From Strongylocentrotus purpuratus (taxonomy: Eukaryota > Echinodermata > Echinoidea > Camarodonta > Strongylocentrotidae): a DNA stretch of 64,000 bases. The position numbers were made by a program, and so were the translations under genes. The notes under the pieces were generated by a model, which had not been told where the DNA came from, did not search any database, and saw only the letters and a list, made by a program, of their open reading frames with translations. The stretch spans positions 26,924,423-26,988,422 of the forward strand of contig NW_022145597.1 in the NCBI RefSeq assembly GCF_000002235.5, in the 5' to 3' direction. Positions 11,840-24,605 of the stretch are shown piece by piece (position 1 is the first letter of the stretch; each line of letters begins with the position of its first letter).

Positions 11840-13830
11840 ACAGCAATGATGATAATAATTATAAGATGGGATAAATGGCACAGTACAGTCTCCATAGACA
11901 GACGCAGTCCAGGATTTGAAGAAAAACTCATGGATGGACCGAAGAATTAGGCTGATCAAGCTGATTAGTTGGACTTGATGACAGTCACTGTGACTGATGA
12001 GAAACTACAGCCAAATTGACTCACCATTCTTGCAACGTAATTGTGTTTGGCTCCTTACACACATTTGCTTGCCTGACTTGGCAATAAGTATTACATACAA
12101 TATTAATATATCCAGGGGGTGGAAAATCGATTCATTTAATTGCAGTAGAAAAATGCTGTGATCAATTTTAGATCATATTGCTATGACTTCTACTTTACAA
12201 CATGCTACAAGTTGTGCAAGGAAACTTCCCTGTGTGAGAAATATAACCGTTCAGAATAAAATACAATGCTCAGGCACAGTTAAGCTATTTAAACATTCTT
12301 TTTAATTTTTGTATTGCAAGAAATACAATTATAAATATTGAGAAATTGCAATTCACGCCTATGAATTATGAATACACGAAGCCAATTTTCATGGTAAAAG
12401 AAAGTAAATAGATAAAGTAGAGGTGCTAATGGCATACTTGATTTCTAAGTAATAAATACTGAAATAGTATTATGTACAAACCATGTATAATAGCTATGAA
12501 ATACATATGTTGCATTTTACATAAAAAGGCACCACTTAGAAACGAAATACACTGCATAAATATATCATACATTTTAAAAGTGTAAAAATAGAGTAATAAT
12601 AACCAAGATTGTCATAACAGGAAACAAAATGATATATTATATCTACATTATCTTAATTGTTTCAATCCAAGTTTAGACGCAGCATGAGATTGGACAATAA
12701 ATATTATGAGAACAAAATTAGCCTACTGCAGCCTTCATTTTGTCTTCAAATCACATGTACAGTGTATATATGCACTACAATTTTGTTCTTCGTTACTCAC
12801 TTAATTACTCACTCTATCTCTCTCTCTCTCTCTATGTGCTATATCTGTCAATGTTTCCTTAATTATGATCTTTTTTCATTAATTCAATTACAAAATAATT
12901 TCATTTTTCATAATATACATCTAGCAGGATGGACTTGGCATAGATCGTAATTCCGCAGTGGCAAATTAACCTTTCACCAAAAATTGATCAAAATATATGA
13001 TCAGTAATAAAACGAATTAAAAAGTACATTTCATCAATCAAATACCATGAATATACCATAAAACAATCTAAAGCTCACAATCGCCAGTTTAGCATCACCA
13101 ACTACCATTATAAAGCAATCACAACACTATCTTTATACTAAAATGTCTACTTTTGTAAACATACCAGCAATGACAGATACTTATCTATAGATAAAAATGC
13201 ATCACAGTATTTTTGGGGAATTCACATTTTCAGCTGCTTTTCATCTATTTCTACTTCTTTTCTTCTTTTCCCCTATTGTTTTCAGTACTGCCAGATATTT
13301 GATGTTCTATCAAACCTTTTATAGAATCTTAATGTGAATACTTGACAAAAATCTCCATAGGAATGAAGGATTTTTTTCCTGATATGCACGCTGCCACATT
13401 TGAGAGTTTATTTGAGCACCTAAAGCCTTTTCCCCTTCAATTTGTTTTTTTTTAATTATTTTTTTAAAATTATTTTTTAATACAGATATAGTTTTAAATA
13501 TTCAATATTCCTTCAAATTCATGCAAGTATAGACTGCAGAATGTAGTGTTGGCTTCCTGGGGCAAGATGAGCTCAGGAGTTTTGAATACTACCACCACAA
13601 ATCAGAGTTTGAAGGTCACATACCACTTCAACTAGAAGAGTCACTTGCAGCTATCTGACTACCATACATTCTACTTCCGGTTGTTTCTTCCATGAAACGA
13701 TATTGTTAAAGAGTCTGAATACATTAGGTCTTTACAGTGTTTTAGAAAGATATGCTTCTTCTTAATCCTGCCAAGTTGTTAAGACAGTAGTAACAGGTAT
13801 GTTACCTTCCATAAAACGATATCATCACAG
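11840..13830. other. Intergenic AT-rich DNA, no gene seen
   Basis: No conserved reading frame, RNA gene or transposon end is recognised. There are short CT and A/T runs only. Confidence 0.4.
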
Positions 13831-13833
13831 AGT

Positions 13834-14010
13834 ATAATAATAATAATAATTGGATTTATATAGCGCCTTTTCCAGAGGATACAAGATGCTGCTCTCTTAG
13901 ACTATCAACAGTTTAAGAGGAGTTGTACAGGTAAGTTTTCAGTTGTTTTTTAAAGAAATCGAGTGAAGTACTGTTTATTAGGAACGAGGGGAGTTTGTTC
14001 CAGAGACGTG
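13834..14010 (-). mobile_element. SINE 3'-end fragment
   Basis: (AAT)n followed by 'tggatttatatagcgcctttt' marks the tail of a SINE read on the minus strand. The body extends about 150 bp further but becomes unrecognisable. Confidence 0.5.
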
Positions 14011-14439
14011 GGGCTAAGGATGCACACTATACCTGATCACATTTTTGAGAGACAGTATAAACATACCCGGTTCTGACTCTTTTCATGAGCCAGCTGCTGA
14101 TACTAATGTGATAAACAACTTGGTGTCATAAAGAGACTGCTAAGTAAATCAGAGAAAAATTATGGAAATGCAAGCATTACTTTAAACACACAGAGCTGTG
14201 TTATTCCTGGCTCATTGTTCCTGATTGAGTTGCCATATGAAAGGCCAGAAAATGAACTTTCTAGAAATCTAATTTTCCCTTTGAAATTCACATACCGCCC
14301 GCCAAATAACTTTTTGGTATCGTCTCTTCAAATTGTTTTTAATCACTCATGCATGAAATATGCATCATATGAGTGAGTAATAGTCAAGCATTACCAGCAC
14401 CTTTTTTTCCCTTTTACATTTGTCTTCCTTAATATTCGT

Positions 14440-15020
14440 AGCGTCAAAATTCATTTTACTGGGGAAGAAATAAAGCGGCCGCAACTTTTTTATGGGAAAA
14501 TGGAAACGTAATACCAAGATATTTTTTTCCTTCAATTAGGAGACGTGTTTCCGCTGTTATCAACTTCAGAAAATTAGAAGTTGAGAGAACGAATGTTCTA
14601 CCTTGTTTAAAAAGATAAATAAAAATAACTCTTTTTCCTTCAAGAGGTGCACTGCGCTGTCTATATAAAAAATGATACTTATTCATATTCCAACACTATG
14701 TCGGCAGAAATTTGAAAAGACAACAATTTATTTTATATAAATGCAATTTTTTTTCGAGCAGGAAAATATTTGTATTAAAACCAGCTTGTAGCGTCAAAAT
14801 TCATTTTAACGGTTAAGAAATAAAGCGATCGTAACTTTTTTTTATTGGAAAATTGAAATGTAATTCCAAGATATTTTTTCCCTTCAATTAGGAGACAACG
14901 TCTTTTCACTGTTATCAACTTCAGAAAATCAGAATTTGAGAGAATGAATGTTATACCCGGTTTTAAAAAGATAAAGAAAAATGATTCTTATTCCTTCTAA
15001 AAGTGCGCCGCGCTGTCGGA
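14440..15020. repeat. Direct tandem duplication, two copies about 345 bp apart
   Basis: 'agcgtcaaaattcatttta' starts both copies, near 14441 and 14790. Both continue through 'ccttcaattaggagac' and 'cgctgt' with scattered substitutions. The copies end near 14663 and 15020. No coding content is seen. Confidence 0.8.
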
Positions 15021-15112
15021 CCCTATGAGGTATAGTCACTTTGGCAGGCATTAGAAATCACGCATATCTGATTGATCACCAGCGTCTCGGGATGATTTTT
15101 AATCGCCCAAAT

Positions 15113-15232
15113 CTCAAAAAATCGATGCAATCTGCGCCTATTGTCTAGAGAACAAAGGGGCATTCCAGAATGCATTCCTGAATGCCCATTTGTTCTCTAG
15201 ACAATAGGCGCAGATCACATCGATTTTTTGAG
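15113..15232. repeat. Near-perfect foldback hairpin, about 50-bp stem
   Basis: CTCAAAAAATCGATG... (15113 on) pairs with ...CATCGATTTTTTGAG (ending 15232). The stem continues through CTGCGCCTATTGTCTAGAGA and its complement, leaving a loop of about 14 nt near 15165-15178. Only a few bases bulge. Further 'ggcattcc' phrases follow to about 15310. It lies between the end of ACOT9 and the duplicated block, and may be in the ACOT9 3' UTR. Confidence 0.85.
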
Positions 15233-15603
15233 AATGTGGCTAGAATGGGGGCATTCCGGATACATTCCAGAAAGATTAACAAGGGCATTCCAAATGCATT
15301 CCGAATGCCAGTTGAATAAATCTGTGGCGCCTAAGCGCATAGAGACGCTACACCAATGATGTGCGCTGTACAAGCACTGAGGTATTAATAAGGAAAGAGC
15401 AGGACCGAACCGGTATCTTTCTATGTTTCCTTCCAGATTACAATTATAATGGCACAGTGTGAACACACAATCCCTTTATATATATTTGTGAGACTGCTCA
15501 AACATGCATTTGCAAGTTACGGGCAGTTTGAAAGTCATTTGGACAGTTCTGGTAACCTTGATTTCTTTCTCTACAATCTGAACACATCATGCCTCCTAGG
15601 AAG

Positions 15604-15687
15604 ACAGTGTAAACACGCCTCTAATGAGTTTTTGGCAGTCAGAAGACAATGTAAACATGCCTCTAACAAGTCTTTGGCAGTTAGAAG
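15604..15687 (-). repeat. Two 42-bp tandem units beginning at the ACOT9 stop codon
   Basis: Read on the minus strand, the unit starts CTTCTAACTGCC (from 15687, containing the stop codon) and then CTTCTGACTGCC (from 15645). Both continue with a '...TTAGAGGC.TGTTTACA.TGT' end. The last coding bases, CCGTTTCCCTGAC, weakly resemble the end of the unit, so the C-terminus itself may derive from a further copy. Confidence 0.75.
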
Positions 15688-16854
15688 GTCAGGGAAACGG
15701 TGCTTGTGTCGGTCACTTGATTGATGCGCTTGTACTCCAGGAACCGCCTCCTTCCGTCAAGGTAAAGCATGGACTCTGAAAAGAAAATGGATATGATAGA
15801 TGAGATTACTGTTTGTCATGGCGATGGTGCTAGGAATGATAGTTGCAGTACTTATACTGATTAAAAAATGCTTTTCACATATCCAGAAGACTATAGTATG
15901 CGATTAAAAAAGCCTCCCTCTATAAATAGATAAATACACATCAAAGATGGCAATATGTTCTCTTGGCATTAGTTTTTTAAAGTCTGTGGCTGGGGTTGTG
16001 ATTGGATTTTAGATTAAAGGAATTGGGTAACTTTGCCTCAGATTCTTAAAAAATCCTGGATTTAGCTCATGCTGCAATCATAATTATAAACCTTTAGGTC
16101 ATACATGAATCCCATGACTTTTACAAGCCAATCGCCAGTCTGATTATCAAGATATCTATGATTGGAATTTCAGAATTTGTTTTTCCTAACAGTTTTTATA
16201 GCACTACAGTCTATAGGGGAAAATGAGTATGGTAAAACCGGTCACTCAAAGATTTTTACTTTATTGAGGCACTTTTTGTTTTGAGGCACTATTTTTTTAG
16301 GGCTTCAATATCACACCAATATCACACCATATCACGGACAGTGAATACACATAGGGCCATGCCTCTCAGATTTAACACTGTTAAACGATGCCTTTAATGT
16401 TAAGGATGAGAAGAAGAAGTAGAAGAAAGAAAAAGAACAAGAAGGAGGAGTAGGAGAATGAGAAGGAAGATGAAGAGGAGGACAACAACTAAGATAACAT
16501 GAAGGTCCGGTTCTTACCACCATATGTCTTAGGCCACACTAGGGGTACCGGATTCTCTGTTACAATGGTAAAATGAAAGACGTTGGTCGTATCATGCTCT
16601 CCTGTTCGGGGGTCAACGACCTCAGAGTGAACTCTGATTTCCATGTAACATCCCTCTGTATACGCAATCTTGGAAATGACAAAAGAGAACGGCAAATAAG
16701 TGTGACAGTAACTTTCTTCAATAATGCTAATATACTGGACACAGGCCTGATAAAAACCCGATTTAAATCGGTTTCCCGATTTTTTTTATTTTTCCCGATT
16801 TTTTCCCGATTTTTTTTTCCTTCCCGATTTAAAAAAAAAAAAAAAAAAAAAAAA

Positions 16855-16896
<42 letters not shown>

Positions 16897-19800
16897 AATT
16901 TTTTTTCTTCTTCCCTATTTTATCCTGGTTTCCCGATTTCCCTCTTATTTTCTCTATTCTTCCCTATTTTGCCCTTTTTTTCTCCTAATTTTGTCCCAAT
17001 TTTCTTATTCGAAAGGGGGGAATGTTGTTAGATGCCGTTTTTTCCCCGCGAATCCTCTTTTTTTTTTTTTTACTCAAGGGGGGCGTGGTTGACGGGAAAA
17101 CAAAAAACCTATTTTTTTTTAGTGCTCACTATCACCCCTGTGGACAGTGGTATGGCTACAGAGAGGCATGAGGGTGCACCCCATGCCTAAATGAATAAGT
17201 TTCTGCTTTAGCATCGTAACTCACCTCAGACAGAAAGAAGAGGAATGACCCCACTTCGACTGGTTTCTGGAAGAGAATGTTGTCGATGGCTGCTATGCGA
17301 ATCCTGCCATGGCTGTGTATGGGGAGACATTTTTTTTAAAGAGAGTAAACCAAGTGTGCCAAAGTTTGCAATAAATGACAGAGCATGCAGATTTCCACTT
17401 TGTTTTGTACAATCACAGGATGAAAATTATCACCTACAAAAAATTAGAAGAGAAAAATTCACTAAAAACTTGTGATTCCTTCATCACGCACATACAACCA
17501 GGACAGGAATTTCAGACAAATAGAATAAGAAGAATCAGAGCAAATATCATTTTAAAAAATTGAATCTTGGTTTTGATGTGGAAAAACCTTCATGCAAAAT
17601 CTCTTCATATAATTATAAGGCCTAAAAAAGATGAAGGTTGTATCGTCCTTTAGGTGCCAAAACATTGGTCGGTCACAAAATCTTCTCCTTTTTCTTCTCC
17701 CTCTTTAGGAAAAAATTCTCAAAAAAATGTTTTTTAAAAAAAAGCCGACCGTAAATTTCAAGATTTTTGGGGTCGGTTGCAAAGGGCAATACAACATTTT
17801 TTTTTTAGGCCTAATGGGGACATCACAAAAGTTGTCCCCATGTGGGTTTGCCAACATTCTGAGGATAAAACTCACGAGTGTAGAGTTGCACTGGCAAAGG
17901 CTAGCTCCAGGGCTTGGCGCATCAGGAAACCTCCAAAGATCTTGTTAAATAGATTCCTCTCCTGTGAAGAAAAAAAACCCATTAAAAAACTATCCTTGTT
18001 TAACAACAATTTCTACAAGAGGGTCACTTAACGGAAAATTGAAGGAGTTAGCTCATCGTCATTTAAATTTATTTCCACAAAGATTTAGCAAATTTTGTCC
18101 ACATTCAAAGCATATATTACACCACTTCAAAGGAGGCACGATGGCTCAGTGGTTAAAGTACAGCCTTGTACTGAAAAGGTCCTGACTTACACCAGTATAC
18201 CTCTTTCATGAATGTACGATACCACACTTCCGTACTGTATTAAAAAAGTAAGCAGCAGCTATGATGAAGGTCTGGAGAAGCTTGCAGCATGGGAAACAAA
18301 AGCTTACCAGATTAGAGTAATATGATGATGGGGGGTGTCTGTCCTGACGCTTAACAAAAATAAGGCAATCACTTCTGCATTAGTTGCCTTGGTATTGCAA
18401 GGTTCTGGAATCATCCGATGATCAGAAATTTGGCCCAGTCTTGGTAAAGTTACAAGCACTGTACACAGAAAGATGTATATGGGACTACGCGACACGTGCG
18501 CGACACATGCGCCATTTCTATCAGATCCAAATAGATATAATAATTTACCAAATATATCAATTAGTAGGCGGTTTCTCGGCAAAATTTATATGATCACGTA
18601 TTAGTCAAAACATATTCTTTCACATGATTGGTAATAAGAGCTTCTATTTCATTTTTTGAGAGTGGGGCATTTCCAAAACTGGTCTTTATCTTTAAGTCTA
18701 ATCAAATCAGATTCTGTCACTCATGTAACTTGATCCACTGATTTTTACCTGTGGGAAGCAGATAATGACATTCTTAAGTTTGGTTTCATCCATCCATGTA
18801 GCGTTGTCTGGTTTGATACGATGAGAGAATGACGATGCCCTGAAAAGGAGATGAAAGCCAAGGTATTAATCTTCATTTGCCACACTCGACCCAGGTGAGG
18901 TAAATGGGTACCTGGCAGGAATTAATTCCTTGAAGTGCTGGAGCGCTGTAATGGCAGCTAGGCTAAAGCCAGGGTAATAATTAATGCACCTCGGAATAGA
19001 ATTTCTAGATAGACGGCGCTATAAAAATGCCAATAAATATAAATAATATTAATCATTAAACAATTAAACCTTTGTAAAAACAGGCCTCCTTCAGGTTGTA
19101 GGACACATACATGATCCAGTGACAATAGCCCCCCTCCTCCCCCCCCCCCCTCAGTTAATATCCTACACAAACTGCATTCCTACCTCAAACCCTGGACCCA
19201 ACATTATTCCCATTCACCCTCACCTTTAACCTAACTCTAAAACTGAATTTCAACCCAGACCCTGACCCTTTATCTTTGATGAAGATAGATTGAGTATCCT
19301 CCTTTAATACACCAGTTTACGGTTATGGGCGCCATTTTAATATACGGGTAAACAAAACAAAACTTTACGCGTAAAGTAAGAAAGCGTCCATGCAAATATG
19401 ATGTGAGCGCACAGCGCAGGCAGTGTCATCAATGTTTTCAGATGCGCATGTATGGTTGCGTCACTGCCTGCGCTGTGCGCTCACATCTAATTTGCATGGG
19501 CGCTATCTTAATTTACGCGTAAGCCACTGACCTCTAGAGGTCATTTGTTTACCCTTCTATCAAAATGGCGCCCATGTCTGCGCATGCGCACTGTTGTAAC
19601 CGTAAACTGGTGTATTACATTTGTTCTCTTACAGCCCTCTCCTGTCTGTCTGGGGTCAGGTCAGGTCCAGAGCTAAGTCAAGTCAACAGGGGGTCTCTTC
19701 TAACTGCGATTGAGTCCAGTCCAGTCTAGTATACTTCTATATATAGCTTACTCAAGTCGTAACAAAACTGGTTCAGGTACATCCCCAACAGGGAGTGATT

Positions 19801-22800
19801 CAACAAACATCCGACATATGATCTCTCGCTCATCGGTCGTGGTGAAAGTCTTCAAAAGAGAGGCCTAATTAACTGTCTCCTGTCTGGGGTCAAGTCCAAA
19901 GTTGAGTCACATTAACAGGAGATCAAGTCTCAAATTGAGTCACATTAACAGGAGATCAAGCCTCAAAGTTGAGTCACATTAACAGGAGATCAAGTCTCAA
20001 AGTTGAGTCATATTAACAGGAGATCAAGTCTCAAAGTTGAGTCACATTAACAGGAGATCAAGTCTCAAAGTTGAGTCACATTAACAGGAGATCAAGTCTC
20101 AAAGTTGAGTCACATTAACAGGAGATCAAGCCTCAAATTGAGTCACATTAACAGGAGATCAAGCCTCAAATTGAGTCCCTTTATACTTGAGTCGAGTCTA
20201 GTAAACTCAAGACTCGAGTCACCAAACTACTCATACATGTACATACCCTACAGGTAGTGATTCCACAAACATTTTGTGTATGATTTCTCGCTCCTCAGTC
20301 ACGGGGGCGGTCTTCAACAGTGAGGCCTTAGACCTTTCCTGTCTGGCTACCTTCCTTGCATTGCCTGCAATCAGTTCCTCTGATTCTTCCTCTGACTCAG
20401 CAACCAATGGGTTGATAAAGGCTGGTCTGGAAAGGAAAGGAAAGGAAAGAATTCGAGAAAAAGAAGAGATGAATGATCAATTGAAGAAAGGTGTACCAGA
20501 GAGACAAATGATTCAAATGATTTTATTTCTCATGCAAAACATAATACAAGAATAATTATATCACATTAAATATGCAATGAAATGAGAAATATAATGGAAA
20601 AAGCACGAGAAAAGAGGAAATAACTTGAAGCAGAGCTTGTTAAAGTGTTAGTTCCTCAGATGCTATTTTATTTGAACAGGGTGGCTCCATCAAACTCAAG
20701 GTTTTATTCTTTGACAGGTCCTGTTATATTTCAGACAATATGTTCGTTTATTTTCCATTTATATCGGCCAATTTCAGCTTTCTGTTCACTCTTATGGTTT
20801 ACTCTGATGAGATGCAAGCCAAAAATCTTTATTCTATCTCTCTTGATTCGCTATTCTGGGGGGCGTTTCACAAACTTGTCATCAGTGGCAATTGACAGTT
20901 TTTGTTATAAGCTACTGAAATCCTTGCTTCTGATTGGTTATCGGCAGATTTTTAACTGATTTTAGTCATTTGTCATTGAAAAAAGGCTTTGTGAAATGGG
21001 TCCCAGAACTTTAAGGGAAGAAGTGTGTGTTATGCTATACAGTTAAAAGACAGCAATATTATTCATATCAAACAGGCAGCATAATTGCTTTAAAGGTTAT
21101 TATTATTAATATTTCATAATCAATGCAGTGCTTTCAACATTTACATGACTGTAAACATTGCCTACAGTATCCAGGGTTTTAGTTTGCAACAACAAACATA
21201 ATTGGCATATCATTATCTCAACAGAAGTTTGGAACTAATTTGCTAGAGAAAAAATTGACCTTTCACCTTTTGTTGAGAGGATCCCTAGCAACATTGACAA
21301 TCTTGGCCTCCAAGATCTTAGAATATGAGCTGTCAATCATCTGAAGAGAAAAACGTTATACATGTAAGACATGAAAGACATTAACAACTTTTGAACATAT
21401 ACATGTATCTCCTAGTTCCTATTACTGTACTATGACTTTACAAATCATGAACTTACTTTAATAAACAAGTCAAATTCCATGTGTATCCTCAAAATGTGAC
21501 CGTGTGTTTTTTGTACCATACTTCTATTTACTGTTATAGTACAACTTGCTACTACTCTTACTCAAAACTGGTTCATTAACCTCAAGTCTTGATAAGTTGC
21601 CACTCCACTAATAAAAGGAAAAGCCCACAAATATTACATGATCCAGCTACAATAGATTTGAAAAAGGGATACAATTTAGGTTGGTGGGGAAATATCAAAG
21701 TTTCCTTTAATTTCAACAATTTCAACAACTAATATAGATGATGCACCACATGCCTCAAAAACTGAAAGAAACCTCAGTGCCTGTGTAAAACTACTATTAA
21801 AAGTCCCTTTGATAAAGTCCACACTCGCAGCTTACTAAAGATGATCAATACAGGTAAATAGTAATCAAACCATGTCATTTGGTTGACCTCTGACCTGCTC
21901 AAGGTTGATGGTGACCTCTATTGATGTTTTGCCGACCCAGGTCACGTGACCAGTCAGCCGTAGATCCTTGTCAGGTATGATGTCAATGGTGCTCATGTCT
22001 GACAAGCAAAACATGAAAGATGAAATGTGTAATGGGAATAAAATTATTCCTGTTTTGAAGTTACCACAAAGTAGCTGTCGCCAGTTAAAGTAATTTCTTG
22101 CTCCCAAGGCCCTTATAGCCCTAATAAAAACATTGATAAGAAGGCATCAGTGACAAATCTGCTGATAACCAATCAAAATCAAGGATTTCAGTAGCTTATA
22201 ACAAAAACTGTCAATTGTCACTGATGACAAGTTTTGTGAAATGCCCCCCCTGATGTTGGTAGTACAAACTGACACAGTGAACTACAGAGGGATATCTAAA
22301 ACTATTTCACAAGTGAAGGCATGGAAAGCGAGGATTGTTGAAGTATCCAACTATGACTCCCAATAAACTACTCTTAGAGACAGTGGGTTGTTTACACACT
22401 GAAGCTGTTATATTCTGGTTTCTCTCACCGTCGCTGCATACATTCAGCCTTCTGAGATCGTTTCATCTCTTATCGTATGTTTTTGCCCAACAGGTGGCGC
22501 TGCACCTCTTTACAAAAAATAATAAATGTCTGAAAGTAAAGCAGGCCACAATTAATGTGTACTCAATTAAATTCAAGTGTTCAAGATACATACATTTGAA
22601 GAACATTATTTTTAAAACTAGATGGAATTCGACTGCGCGCAGTCGAAAATGATGCCTCCGTCATAGAGCAATTTTACAAACCAAAACAGAAGAAATTTTT
22701 CAAATTCAAGTTCAATTGTAATCCATTGACAGGTTCTCAGAATATCGTGATTACAAGCAATTTCTCATATACATATATGACCCTTTGATCTTCGACCTCA

Positions 22801-24563
22801 TGACCCTAAAATCTACTCAGTTCATTGGCTCTGCAAGATGTCCTGAGTTAAATAGTAATCCATCTGTCAGTTCTAATGAGAATGCGTTCACAAGCTATTT
22901 TTGCATACATAATGAGCCCATGATCTTTGACCTTTGACCTTATGAACCAAGAATCTACTCAGTTCATTGGCTCTGCAAGTAACATACATGACCTAATTTT
23001 GGCAGGAATCCATCAATCGGTTCTTGAGATAATGCGATCACAAGCTGTTTTTGCATACATAATGTGTGCTGTGGCCTTTGACCTTTGACCTCATGACCAC
23101 TAAATCTAATCAGTTCATCGGCTCTGCAAGTAACATACATGACCTAAGTTTGGCAGCAATCCATCAATCGGTTCTTGAGATAACGCGATCACAAGCTGTT
23201 TATGCATACATAATGAGCCCTGTGACCTTTGACCTTTAACCTCATGACCCCAAAATCTAATCAGTTCATTGGCTCTGCAAGATACATACATAACCAAAGT
23301 TTGGCAGGAATCCATCAATCGGTTCTTCAGATAACGCGATCACGAGCTGTTTTTGCATACCTAATGAGCCCTGTGACCTTTGACCTTTGACCTCGTGACC
23401 CCAAAATCTAATCAGTTCATCGGCTCTGCAAGATACATACATGACGAAAGTTGATTCAGCCGAGAACGCAGGTTCAAAACTGAGTCACGTCTTTCGGATG
23501 GTGACGTTAAAAGTCGGTCCCCAGACGTAAATAATCATATCTGATTGATACACGTCTGTAAAAACCCAAATACACACACACACACACCAAAGTTTGGCAG
23601 GAATCCATCAATCGGTTCTTCAGATAACGCGATCACAAGAACGGGACGTATGTACGTACGTACGGACGGACGGACGGACAACCCGAAAACATAATGCCTC
23701 CGGCTACTTCGTAACGGAGGCATAAAAATGTTATCTCTTGGGGATTATAATGTTGATCTTATGAAGTAGGATTCAACCCCAAACATAAATGATTTTCTGG
23801 AATTGTTCCTCTTAAATTATTTTCATCCCGCTTTTCTAAATCCACTAGAATAACCACAGATACAGCATCACTTATTGATAACATCTGTTATTCTTACAAA
23901 CCTCAATCAGCCACATAGATGAGTTTTTATGCCATAAGTTCCAAGAAAGTACCACAAAAAGTGAAGATTAAAAGGCATTTTTATTTTGACATTTTTATTT
24001 TGCTGCAATTATTTTTCCTTGTTGTTGTTACATAGGCTGTTCGCCACCTCATATCAGGTTGGGGCTTAACCCGTTGACTACTGAATTATCTAATTCCTAT
24101 AGACTTAACACAGGGACCATCAGGTTCCAGTAAGCAATGTGTTAACATACCTATTCTGTCTACAAGGCCAGTCACAATCACAAGAGGAGAAACTTCTATT
24201 GCTTTGGCTGGCTTGCTGTGTCTGTAACATAACCACACTGTGAGAAGAAAATGAGAGAGATAGAGATAGAGAGTTAAAGGTAGAAATATCTATTGCTTTG
24301 GCTGGCTTGCTGTGTCTGTAACATAACCACACTGTGAGAAGAAAATGAGAGAGATATAGAGAGTTATAGGTAGATAAATAATGAAAGATACATGTTAGAG
24401 AACATATTAGAAGACAGCCGGAAGAAAAGGTGAGAGAGAGGGAGATAGAGAGAGAGAGAGATAGAGAGAGTAATAGGTAGATAAATAATGAAAGATATAT
24501 GTATGAAAGAGAACATAATAGCAATGAAAAGAGAAGACAGCCGGAAGAAAAGGTGAGAGAGAG

Positions 24564-24605
<42 letters not shown>

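Noticed and set aside
16560-17031. Plus-strand frame of 152 codons and minus-strand frame of 112 codons
   Set aside because: They cross ACOT9 exon 12 in wrong frames and continue into poly-A/poly-T low-complexity DNA.
19904-20179. CRISPR-like array of 34-bp units
   Set aside because: There are no unique spacers and the host is an animal; it is an ordinary minisatellite.
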